Below are positions 22,129 through 29,488 of a stretch of DNA of 64,000 nt, in pieces. The notes under the pieces are model-generated. The model ran no database searches. It was not told the DNA's origin and saw only the letters and a program-made list of their open reading frames with translations. Each line of letters starts with the position of its first letter. Positions within the stretch are counted from its first letter, which is position 1. The position numbers and the translations under genes were made by a program. This DNA is from an uncultured bacterium (GTDB lineage Bacteria; Patescibacteriota; Saccharimonadia; Saccharimonadales; Saccharimonadaceae), in assembly GCA_903821365.1 (NCBI GenBank), contig CAIJKY010000013.1, forward strand, positions 1 to 64,000. Direction: 5' to 3'.

Positions 22129-22662
22129 ATGCAAGAGACTCCGACACAAACAACTACAAAGTCAGCCCCTAATGTTGATGCGCCAAACTATTTAGCGGCC
22201 TTTTTACTAACGCTATTTTTAGGTTTTATCGGCACAAATCGCCTCTACACCGGGCATAGGTTACTTGGTTGGCTACGAGCAGTGATGTTTGTTGCCGTGT
22301 TTGTCGCGCCTGTCTTCTTTTTGGTCGACACGACAACCGGTATTATCGCCCTCAGTCTTGGCGCCGTTGCCAATGCTGCCGCAACGCTGTGGTGGTACAT
22401 TGATTTATGGCTCTATTTCACCGGGAATGTTCACGACCGCAAGACAGGCCAACCGTTGCATCGTGACAGTCCACGTGATTATTCGGTTGCGAGAAGCATG
22501 ATGTTGTCATTGCATCTTGCTGTGGTGGCGCTTGTTGTACTAGTATCGGTTGGTATTGGCCTACTTGTGAACAATCTGCAAAACGGTTCGTTACTAAAAA
22601 TGTTGCAGCCAGGTGGCGATACAACGCAAATACAGCAGCTTTTGAAAACGTACGGCGGTTAA
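22129..22662 (+). CDS. TM2-domain membrane protein
   Basis: A 177-residue protein. YLAAFLLTLFLGFIGTNRLYTGHRLLGWLR is the TM2 signature (two helices with a short polar turn), followed by two more hydrophobic segments and a C-terminal part with a helix at about 125-150. Function of TM2 proteins in bacteria is not known. It follows the redox operon by 27 nt and may be its last gene. Confidence 0.8.
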   Translation: MQETPTQTTTKSAPNVDAPNYLAAFLLTLFLGFIGTNRLYTGHRLLGWLRAVMFVAVFVAPVFFLVDTTTGIIALSLGAVANAAATLWWYIDLWLYFTGNVHDRKTGQPLHRDSPRDYSVARSMMLSLHLAVVALVVLVSVGIGLLVNNLQNGSLLKMLQPGGDTTQIQQLLKTYGG

Positions 22663-22708
22663 TTATTTTTTGCTCGCTTATATCAACTTACTAAGTGTCG
22701 TGTTGGAG

Positions 22709-22747
22709 TTCAACCCCCGCCGACCCTGATGGGTGGCGGGGGTTGAA
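22709..22747 (-). terminator. Strong hairpin downstream of the TerD gene
   Basis: A long inverted repeat with CAACCCCCGCC on one side and GGCGGGGGTTG on the other. No T-run follows on the minus strand, so termination is uncertain; it may protect the 3' end instead. Confidence 0.55.
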
Positions 22748-22749
22748 GC

Positions 22750-22789
22750 GATCAAGCTGCTGTCACCTTACGGTGACACTCCGTAGTGC
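22750..22789 (-). promoter_or_regulatory. 3' panhandle arms and hairpin of the TerD gene
   Basis: Transcript order: b' GCACTACGGA (22780-22789), hairpin TGTCACC/GGTGACA (22761-22777), a' CAGCTTGATC (22750-22759). Both arms are perfect 10-nt complements of the leader arms. Confidence 0.9.
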
Positions 22790-22791
22790 GG

Positions 22792-23490
22792 TCAGGCAGC
22801 GGCGGGCAGGCCCGCCTTGCAGGCCTCGGCGATGGCCGCCTTCGGGTCCTGCCCCATGACGACGTTGATCTGCACCGGCTTCTCGAGCGAGACACCTTCC
22901 CAGGTGTCGTCGTCCTTGCGGAAGTAGAGGCACAGCAGCAGGGCGTTGTAGCCCGCGTTGACCTCCACCGGGAACTTGTACCCGGCGACCGGCGACGTCT
23001 TCTCCGCGCCGTCCAGCGTGGCGAAGACCACGTTGTTGACGGCTCCGAGGTTGACACCCGGCTTGAAGGCCATCAGCACCGGCACGAGGTAGGCGATGCG
23101 CGCCATGTCGTCGTGGTTCAGGTCGGCGACGATCGTCTCGTCCCAGCCCTCGTCCGCGCCGGTCAGTGCGTCACCAGTGTGCCTGAGGGCGCCTCCGAGC
23201 GCCTTCATGTTGCCGAAGTAGCAGATGCCGAGCGCTCTGTGGTTCTTGTCGAACGCCACCGCCGCGATGTCGAGGTCGGCCGGCGTGCCCTCCTTGCTGG
23301 GCTTGCCGATACCGACCGCCTCGGCGAACTTGGCGAACATGCCGCGTCGGCGCGGCGGGGCGGCCGTGGCCTTGTTGTCCTCGATCGGGTCCCACTGGAC
23401 GGCGATGCCGAACACTCCCAGCGGGCGCTGGTCGTCGTTCACCAGCGGAGCGGCAACACGCGGCTCCTTCATCAAACTGGCCTTAGCCAT
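22792..23490 (-). CDS. TerD-family protein, GC-rich cargo gene
   Basis: A 232-residue protein. The C-terminal 180 residues fit the TerD/CABP calcium-binding fold: VQWDP, DLDIAAVAFDKNHRALGICYFGN, GDALTGADEGWDETIVADL, then YNALLLCLYFRKDDDTWEGVSL. TerD proteins of tellurite and stress operons bind Ca2+ at such Asp-rich loops; here the gene is alone. The ATG 23490 has GAGGAG upstream. GC content is extreme for this window (46 of 60 bases at 22801-22860). The family is common in actinobacteria, so transfer from a host is likely. The mRNA has the clearest panhandle. Confidence 0.88.
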   Translation of the reverse strand: MAKASLMKEPRVAAPLVNDDQRPLGVFGIAVQWDPIEDNKATAAPPRRRGMFAKFAEAVGIGKPSKEGTPADLDIAAVAFDKNHRALGICYFGNMKALGGALRHTGDALTGADEGWDETIVADLNHDDMARIAYLVPVLMAFKPGVNLGAVNNVVFATLDGAEKTSPVAGYKFPVEVNAGYNALLLCLYFRKDDDTWEGVSLEKPVQINVVMGQDPKAAIAEACKAGLPAAA

Positions 23491-23549
23491 TGCGTTCTCC
23501 TCTGTCATGAGCGTTTGACGCTCACCATCCACCAGGCGTTTGCCAGGTG

Positions 23550-23600
23550 GCACTACGGATACAGCTTGATCCAACTTGCATGCGATTTCGCGCTGCAAGC
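23550..23600 (-). promoter_or_regulatory. Leader of the TerD gene: 5' hairpin and panhandle arms
   Basis: A 5' hairpin (about 23574-23600, CTTGCA/TGCAAG with an inner GCG/CGC) is followed directly by arm a GATCAAGCTG (23562-23571), TA, and arm b TCCGTAGTGC (23550-23559). Two more small hairpins lie between here and the start codon (CCACCTGGC/GCCTGGTGG and GAGCGT/ACGCTC). Confidence 0.85.
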
Positions 23601-23601
23601 T

Positions 23602-23629
23602 GATATAAATTAGCAAAAATGGTAAAGAA
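23602..23629 (-). promoter_or_regulatory. Possible promoter of the TerD gene
   Basis: TATATC (23602-23607) with a weak TTCTTT (23624-23629) at 16 nt. The start would fall inside the first hairpin. Another AT-rich site exists further upstream, so this is provisional. Confidence 0.4.
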
Positions 23630-23710
23630 CTATGGCAAACTCTATTGCTCAAATCTAGATTATATTAAAACAAATTATAAAATAAAGCAATAGTATTGAT
23701 TAATATGTCT

Positions 23711-24646
23711 TTAGCTGATCGCCTCAATGGCCGCCTTATCTGGCCATACATTGCGACTCACCTTGATCGCCGCAGCTAACGTAGCATACTCGGCGCATTC
23801 TCTTAGAGTATAACCACTGAGGTAATATGCCATAAATGTTGCGTTAAAGCAGTCGCCAGCACCAACCGTAGTGACAGCATTAACCTTCTTGCCAGGAATT
23901 TCAAAATCTTCTTGTTGTGATTTAATTCTGCAGCCTTCGGCGCCTCGCTTCAACGCAACAAATTTGACGCCACTTGCCAGCACTTGATCCAAAGCCGTTT
24001 CGACAGATGTTGCATCGGTCGCTTGCAAAAGTTCTTCTTCATTCGGAAAGTAGCCCTCTATGTGTGCAAGCTGCGCATGAAAAAACGAGCGATCAGCCAA
24101 TGTTTCCGCGGCCGGAAAACGGTTTGGATCATAAAAAACTTTCACCCCGCGCGACGCAAGCACACTAAAGAGTTCGGCGCATTGCTCAAACAATATCGGC
24201 TGCTTCGCAGTGCCGCCAAAGTACACAGCCTCAGCACTTTTGAACAATTCGTGGTCAATAGCAATATCTTCAGCAGATAATGTCTTAGAAGCTTCTCCAT
24301 AATGAATACCTATGAACTCACCTTTTTTATCAACAAGATTAACCGCCATCGATGTCGCATGGCGCGCATCACTGCTTACCAAATCGCTAAGAATCCCCTT
24401 TTGCTTCAAAAGTTCCCTTACTTCATCTGACCCGGCATCCGTTCCGGTTTTCCCAACAAATCCGACATCAATATCAAGCCGATGAGCCTGCATGGCGGCA
24501 TTGACTGCCGACCCGCCTAGCACCCGCTCACCGCTCGCAGCAAAATAGTCCTTGCCCGACTCAAGCGTAAATTGTTCACCAGCGTTAACAGCGAAAAGAT
24601 TGTGATCTATATATATGTTGCCGACGGTTAGGAGGAGGTGTTTCAT
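23711..24646 (-). CDS. PfkB-family carbohydrate kinase
   Basis: A 311-residue protein. GGSAVNAAMQAHRLDIDVGFVGKTGTD is PfkB signature 1 and TTVGAGDCFNATFMAYYLSG is signature 2, with the catalytic Asp in GAGD. It phosphorylates a sugar or nucleoside with ATP; the sugar is unknown. The start at 24646 is set by TATACT 6 nt upstream (leaderless). Confidence 0.92.
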   Translation of the reverse strand: MKHLLLTVGNIYIDHNLFAVNAGEQFTLESGKDYFAASGERVLGGSAVNAAMQAHRLDIDVGFVGKTGTDAGSDEVRELLKQKGILSDLVSSDARHATSMAVNLVDKKGEFIGIHYGEASKTLSAEDIAIDHELFKSAEAVYFGGTAKQPILFEQCAELFSVLASRGVKVFYDPNRFPAAETLADRSFFHAQLAHIEGYFPNEEELLQATDATSVETALDQVLASGVKFVALKRGAEGCRIKSQQEDFEIPGKKVNAVTTVGAGDCFNATFMAYYLSGYTLRECAEYATLAAAIKVSRNVWPDKAAIEAIS

Positions 24647-24678
24647 ACTATGAGTATACCCGCTGGCAAGCAACCTTT

Positions 24679-25374
24679 CTAATTTTCGGTCGCACTATAC
24701 AAGAGCAATTTATCAGCCGTCGCTATATCTAAATTCTCAGATATCCAACAAGAATAGTGAAAGTTACTCTCACCATTCTTTACAAAATAAACTATATTAG
24801 TAATTGCGTTAGGCTTGGCCGCATCTCGATAGGTCACCTCGTAGCGAGCTGCTTCTTTACCGTTAAAGGTGAAGCTATCTTTATTTTTTATTGCAGTCCA
24901 GACCCTCATCGCTGTTGTGCTGATTACGCCATCATCGCCAGTATTGGTCGACTCGAACTCAGAAATAGCCGCACTGTAATCGGTCATCGAATCAGAAATA
25001 ACACAGCCCCTTTCGTCGGGATGTGCGGAGTCTTTCAGCACAATATTATTGCTGGCGAGTTCGCCTCCAGGGTGAATTATCGGCATCGCTGTTGCCGATA
25101 ATTGATTTGGGTAGGCGACTTTTAGCTTCATTGATGGATCCTCCAAAATTCTCCAGTCCACCGGAGGCGATGCGCTGTTCACCACTTTCAAATTATCCAA
25201 CTCTTTTATTTGACTTGTCGAAACAGAGCGAACAGGTTCTTTGTTCCAAGTACTCGGCTTACTAAGGACGCCAGGATGATCATGGTGGGCGAAATAAATT
25301 ACCGTTATCAAGAGGGCGCTTAGCACGACTATGAAAAATATAATTGCTCTAATTTTTATTTTTGAACATGTCAT
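24679..25374 (-). CDS. Membrane-anchored extracytoplasmic protein (paralogue 1)
   Basis: A 231-residue protein: one N-terminal membrane segment (IIFFIVVLSALLITVIYFA) and a beta-rich outside domain. The region FESTNTGDDGVISTTAMRVW...DSFTFNGKEAARYEV is clearly related to FESSNTGDDSAISTKPGRI...DEFSFKGHDAVRYAY of the divergent gene at 25452. The start is set by TATAAT 7 nt before the ATG 25374. Family not recognised; two Cys residues may form a disulfide. Confidence 0.7.
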   Translation of the reverse strand: MTCSKIKIRAIIFFIVVLSALLITVIYFAHHDHPGVLSKPSTWNKEPVRSVSTSQIKELDNLKVVNSASPPVDWRILEDPSMKLKVAYPNQLSATAMPIIHPGGELASNNIVLKDSAHPDERGCVISDSMTDYSAAISEFESTNTGDDGVISTTAMRVWTAIKNKDSFTFNGKEAARYEVTYRDAAKPNAITNIVYFVKNGESNFHYSCWISENLDIATADKLLLYSATEN

Positions 25375-25451
25375 TACCATTATTATATAGTCTAATCAGC
25401 GAATAAAGACAATCAACAAGCAGCACTTAAGCATTATGCTATATTTGGAGT

Positions 25452-26168
25452 ATGGAAGAACATAGAACTATCAATAAGACTTCTCACAAAAAAGCATATT
25501 TCTTAATCGTAGTAGCATTAATACTAGTTTTAGCAAGTGGTCTATTTTTAGCAAATATACCCAAGAAGAGCGCTAATTCGCCCAGTAATACTGCAGCGAA
25601 AAACATGGGTACACATAAAAATGTCACTTCTATACCTGAAGTTAATACGATAGAAAACATTGAGGCGCCGACCAGCAAGCCTCTAGGGTGGAAGAACTAT
25701 AATTCGACGAATGAAGACATCATTCTGAGCCATCCACCGGACTTGACCGTAAAGGAAGTCGTCCAACCTGCGCCATCTGGCAGTACGGCACGTTCAACTA
25801 TTATTAACTTCACAAACGATGCTGGAGTCATTCAATCATGCTGCAAAATAGTATTTAGTAGTACTAGTTTTTCGCAATCAAAGAAAGTATTCGAGTCAAG
25901 TAACACAGGAGATGATAGCGCAATCAGTACAAAACCTGGACGTATACTGATCAACATAACCGAGAAGGACGAGTTCAGCTTCAAAGGTCACGATGCAGTC
26001 CGCTATGCGTACTCTAAGCGAATATCATACCGATCAGATTTACAGAAATATATTATATATATGGTACAGAGTAGCTCAGGAAGTGTTATTTTGACATCAC
26101 AGTACGCCAACACCGATGAGCTAAACTTAACGCGTCAAATACTCGAAAACCTAGTAATAGAAAACTAA
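25452..26168 (+). CDS. Membrane-anchored extracytoplasmic protein (paralogue 2)
   Basis: A 238-residue protein with a basic N-terminus, one membrane helix (about residues 15-33) and an outside domain paralogous to the gene at 24679 on the opposite strand. TATATT (25440-25445) lies 6 nt before the ATG. The pair probably arose by an inverted duplication. Function unknown; a role in contact with the host surface is possible but not shown. Confidence 0.7.
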   Translation: MEEHRTINKTSHKKAYFLIVVALILVLASGLFLANIPKKSANSPSNTAAKNMGTHKNVTSIPEVNTIENIEAPTSKPLGWKNYNSTNEDIILSHPPDLTVKEVVQPAPSGSTARSTIINFTNDAGVIQSCCKIVFSSTSFSQSKKVFESSNTGDDSAISTKPGRILINITEKDEFSFKGHDAVRYAYSKRISYRSDLQKYIIYMVQSSSGSVILTSQYANTDELNLTRQILENLVIEN

Positions 26169-26173
26169 GAGTT

Positions 26174-28582
26174 TTACTCAATATTCATACCCTGTATCGT
26201 AGTGAAGTCGTCCATGCCTTTATAAATTGCCTGCCAATCATTATGATCGTTAGTAAGGTCCGCGCTATGGCTTCCATCGGAGTATCGTAGCCCACCTGAA
26301 TAAGGATAGGGCTTCGCATTTTCGTAGTGCATTACGCTATCATAATCGCCAACCGATAATGTTGTGCTGTCGATTTTAGAGAAGACGCACCCTTGAGATA
26401 GCAACTCAGGATACCGAGGACTCGAGCCAGTCAAACACATGTCGTGACCTAGTTCATGTATAATAGTTTTTTCAAGCCCAGTTTGGGCTAAGAATGAGTA
26501 GTTAGCTTTAAGCTCGCCATACGCTATAAGGTTGTCATCATCACCAGGATAAGATAGTCCATACAAGCCGGACGAATTTCCGCCCTCAACTAGCCTATCG
26601 GCTACGATCATGTATCTCCATATTCCAGACCTATTATTTTTGTCAAAACTTTCGCCCACTGTTAGATCGTTCTTGTAGTCATCATATATGTTTGCAGAAG
26701 GCTCAGCTCTAGTAATAGCTATAGGCGAATTGTATGCCACTGGCCTACCACCCCCAAACTGTCCTATGTCAAAGTGGGCGGTGATACCTTTTTGACTGTA
26801 CGCCGCAGTCAGCGCATTAATGCTAGAGCTCTCTGGGCGCAGGTGTTCACCATCAGGCATAATCATCCAGTCAATCTCAACATATAGATCTTTTACTGAT
26901 GGGTTCGGGTAGCTGCAACTAATCTGGGTATAATCAAAGTCAAGGCCACAGTAACTACTGTCTCTGTTGGGATACAATGTCGATTCTTTTAAATCGCTTA
27001 TACCATCATGGTCAGTGTCCTTCGTCGCAGACGAAACATCAAGCGTATCCTGCGCATTCTCCAGCCCCAGCGTTAGTCCATCCTGATCATAGTCGGCCAA
27101 AACACTATTTTGTGCAGTCACTTCAGATTGCGGATACGCGTCGCCAATACTGGCATCATCAATTTTGACTAAACGATTATCTGTTGCCGAACCGCAATAG
27201 TTAGAGTAGATTCCAAGTTTGCAAAAGCCCATATACAACGTGCCGTTCGTCACTTTTGCATCACCCTCAGCAAGTATTGGCCTAAAGTTGTCTTGAGCCG
27301 TTGTACCGGCATCTTCGGTAGTATATATGATGCTTTGTGCACCGCTCGTCGCATATTTACGAATAATAAGATGTTTGTCTGCATCACCACTGTTCTCGGC
27401 AGCGACCGAAACGACATACGTATTGCCGAGGCTATCTACCGTAATTGACGTGGTAAGCAGAGCGTTATTGAACGATGACGATATCTCCCTCACCGGAGAC
27501 TCGTAGTCAACATCTCCGTTGGCAGCAAATTTAACCAATAGGTCATTCGCCGTCCAAGATGAGTAGCTAGCGTCCCCAGCCAACGCGACCACGCCACCAT
27601 CCGGCGTTGCCGCAATGCTGTTGAGCCTGTACTTGCAGTCATCATTGGCAACTCTATCAACATTTCCTGACGTAAAATCAAGCCGTACAAACTCAGTGTC
27701 ATTGGTACACGGTGTCGCAGGATTTGTTGGGTTTGCCGTGGGAAGTGAGTCAGAAGATAGCTCAAAATAAGCACGGTGCGTTCCTGCTGCAATCGATCGC
27801 AGAACCGTCTGGCTCGATTGCATCGTCACATCTGTACGTTTAGCAACATTCTCCATTCCGCTTAGATCGAAGAACTTAGCAGATTTCTCGTAAAATACGA
27901 CTACGCCGTTATCATAAGGAAAAATATGAGGACTCTGCGTAACATAAAGATTATTGTTGTTCACGATACCGAGCGACGCAGGGACAAAGCCCGACTTGAC
28001 CTCTCCTGTCGATGCATCAACCGCATATAATTTATTATCTTGGGTTGATGGACTACAGCCAGGAGGCGATATTGCAAGATAATAGAGTGTATTACTCGCG
28101 CCAAGTGTTGGATAGGCCATCATTGCTTTGCCTGAGTAGTATGCATTTGCCGTACATGTATCAGCTTCTTTTGTCCAGATCAGAACACCCCGCTTATAAG
28201 CAGCCAGCCGATACAAAAACGAATTATTACTATATTTATATTCGCCACGATACACCATGCTATCGCCACCAGTAGCAACATCTCCGTATCCACAATTTGG
28301 CGACCAGCCATCGGTGCTACGCGGTATTGCGCTTATGTTCGATCGATCGCTCCCCCAAGTTTTCAGCGGAGCAGTATTTTGCTGTGAGGTGTCGCAAGAT
28401 GCGACCGAGACGCTGCCGTTACGATGCGCATAGGTGTAGCCAATGTCAGACGCATTTGGGCTATAGGGATTGCTAATATATGAGGTCGAGGCAAAAACAT
28501 TCACCGAAAAAAACAGGCTCGACGCAATCATACCGCTTACTGTTATAAAAGCGAGCATTGCAATCCGGAGTGTTTTTTTCAT
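26174..28582 (-). CDS. Large secreted protein with calcium-repeat and zinc-protease-like motifs
   Basis: An 802-residue protein with a signal peptide (residues about 1-32, cleaved after NVFA). The first 450 residues look like a repeated beta-propeller (SYISNPYSP, TSITVDSLGNTYVVSV, LVKFAANGDVDY). Then DYDQDGLTLGLENA and DTDHDGISDLKEST resemble thrombospondin type 3 calcium loops. Near residue 735 TIIHELGHDMCL has HExxH zinc-binding residues. The ATG 28582 is the first start after the tRNA gene; a longer frame runs through tRNA-Arg and is not coding. Probably an exported peptidase or adhesin. Confidence 0.78.
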   Translation of the reverse strand: MKKTLRIAMLAFITVSGMIASSLFFSVNVFASTSYISNPYSPNASDIGYTYAHRNGSVSVASCDTSQQNTAPLKTWGSDRSNISAIPRSTDGWSPNCGYGDVATGGDSMVYRGEYKYSNNSFLYRLAAYKRGVLIWTKEADTCTANAYYSGKAMMAYPTLGASNTLYYLAISPPGCSPSTQDNKLYAVDASTGEVKSGFVPASLGIVNNNNLYVTQSPHIFPYDNGVVVFYEKSAKFFDLSGMENVAKRTDVTMQSSQTVLRSIAAGTHRAYFELSSDSLPTANPTNPATPCTNDTEFVRLDFTSGNVDRVANDDCKYRLNSIAATPDGGVVALAGDASYSSWTANDLLVKFAANGDVDYESPVREISSSFNNALLTTSITVDSLGNTYVVSVAAENSGDADKHLIIRKYATSGAQSIIYTTEDAGTTAQDNFRPILAEGDAKVTNGTLYMGFCKLGIYSNYCGSATDNRLVKIDDASIGDAYPQSEVTAQNSVLADYDQDGLTLGLENAQDTLDVSSATKDTDHDGISDLKESTLYPNRDSSYCGLDFDYTQISCSYPNPSVKDLYVEIDWMIMPDGEHLRPESSSINALTAAYSQKGITAHFDIGQFGGGRPVAYNSPIAITRAEPSANIYDDYKNDLTVGESFDKNNRSGIWRYMIVADRLVEGGNSSGLYGLSYPGDDDNLIAYGELKANYSFLAQTGLEKTIIHELGHDMCLTGSSPRYPELLSQGCVFSKIDSTTLSVGDYDSVMHYENAKPYPYSGGLRYSDGSHSADLTNDHNDWQAIYKGMDDFTTIQGMNIE

Positions 28583-28653
28583 TTTTAAGTCTTTCTTATG
28601 TTGCTTGTGATTATTTATAAAGCAATTTTGAAATGAAAGCAATGAAATAGACA

Positions 28654-28729
28654 TGGTACCCCGGGTTGGGATCGAACCAACGGCCTTAGGCTTAGAAGTC
28701 CTCTGCTCTATCCACTGAGCTACCGGGGT
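28654..28729 (-). tRNA. tRNA-Arg(UCU)
   Basis: Acceptor ACCCCGG/CCGGGGU, encoded CCA at 28654-28656, D arm GCTC...GAGC, T arm with GGTTCGATCC. The anticodon loop is CTTCTAA, anticodon TCT. The anticodon stem is imperfect: GAGGA faces GCCTA, leaving mismatches at both ends (27-43 and 31-39). Confidence 0.9.
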
Positions 28730-28849
28730 GTACATGGGAGAGTATAGCATGCGGCCGAACGGCGGTCACGCAGGGTGGCAAGGCCAAGCAAAATCAGTTG
28801 GCATTGCTCGGCCGCATGCGCTACAATACTGCTAGAAGTTCCAACATAT

Positions 28850-28924
28850 GCGGGCGTGGTATAACGGTTATTATTCCAGTTTTCCAAACTGGCGAAGAGA
28901 GTTCGATTCCCTCCGCCCGCACCA
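28850..28924 (+). tRNA. tRNA-Gly(UCC)
   Basis: Acceptor GCGGGCG/CGCCCGC, discriminator A, encoded CCA (28922-28924). Anticodon stem CCAGT/ACTGG with loop TTTCCAA, anticodon TCC. Divergent from tRNA-Arg. Confidence 0.95.
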
Positions 28925-28937
28925 GAATTGATAGGCG

Positions 28938-28970
28938 AATAAGATAAGTAGTGCACTTATCTTATTTTTA
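28938..28970 (+). terminator. Terminator of tRNA-Gly
   Basis: AATAAGATAAGT pairs with ACTTATCTTATT, followed by TTT. Confidence 0.8.
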
Positions 28971-29035
28971 TTGATTATGTTCGTGCGACATTCAAGCGTT
29001 AGCCTTATCGGCCGCCATAACCTATACTTTTATAC

Positions 29036-29488
29036 ATGACAGCGTCGAACACTCCACCAGTCACAAACGACTTTTGGCATTGGCTATTCACCGAACAACC
29101 GTTACTACTTATCGGCTTTGTTATTCTCATGGTCATTGCGCTTGGCCTCCTGATTGTCGGCAGTGTCCGAAACCGCAACCTTTGGTGGAGCGTTCACAAA
29201 CAAAACCAACTGATGCGTAAAATCGCCTGGCAACTATATCTTCAGCAAGTCACTTCGCTTGGCCATGTTGATATCGAAGAGCTGTTGTTTTACTGCCACG
29301 AACAAGACCTGAGCGATCCTGACAGTGCCGCCGCTATTGAGCTCTTACAAGCCGCCTATTACGACGCCACTGACTACTACGGCAGTCACCTCTCGCGCGA
29401 CGACGCTAGTATTATTATCGCAGCCTATATCTTACATAAACCCGACATCGATGCGCTTGGCTACCAAAAACCTACGCCGACGTCGTAG
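29036..29488 (+). CDS. Single-pass membrane protein, hypothetical
   Basis: A 150-residue protein. One transmembrane helix at about residues 22-42 (LLLIGFVILMVIALGLLIVG) and a cytosolic helical domain of about 100 residues (SVHKQNQLMRKIAWQLYLQ...). TATACT is 7 nt before the ATG, so it is leaderless. It overlaps the convergent Clp ATPase gene by 17 nt. Function unknown. Confidence 0.7.
   Translation: MTASNTPPVTNDFWHWLFTEQPLLLIGFVILMVIALGLLIVGSVRNRNLWWSVHKQNQLMRKIAWQLYLQQVTSLGHVDIEELLFYCHEQDLSDPDSAAAIELLQAAYYDATDYYGSHLSRDDASIIIAAYILHKPDIDALGYQKPTPTS

Noticed and set aside
22786-23613. Long open frame opposite the TerD gene
   Set aside because: A shadow of GC-rich codons; the minus-strand frame has clear TerD motifs and a proper start.
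28583-28750. Longer start of the large secreted protein at 28750
   Set aside because: This extension is the translation of tRNA-Arg.
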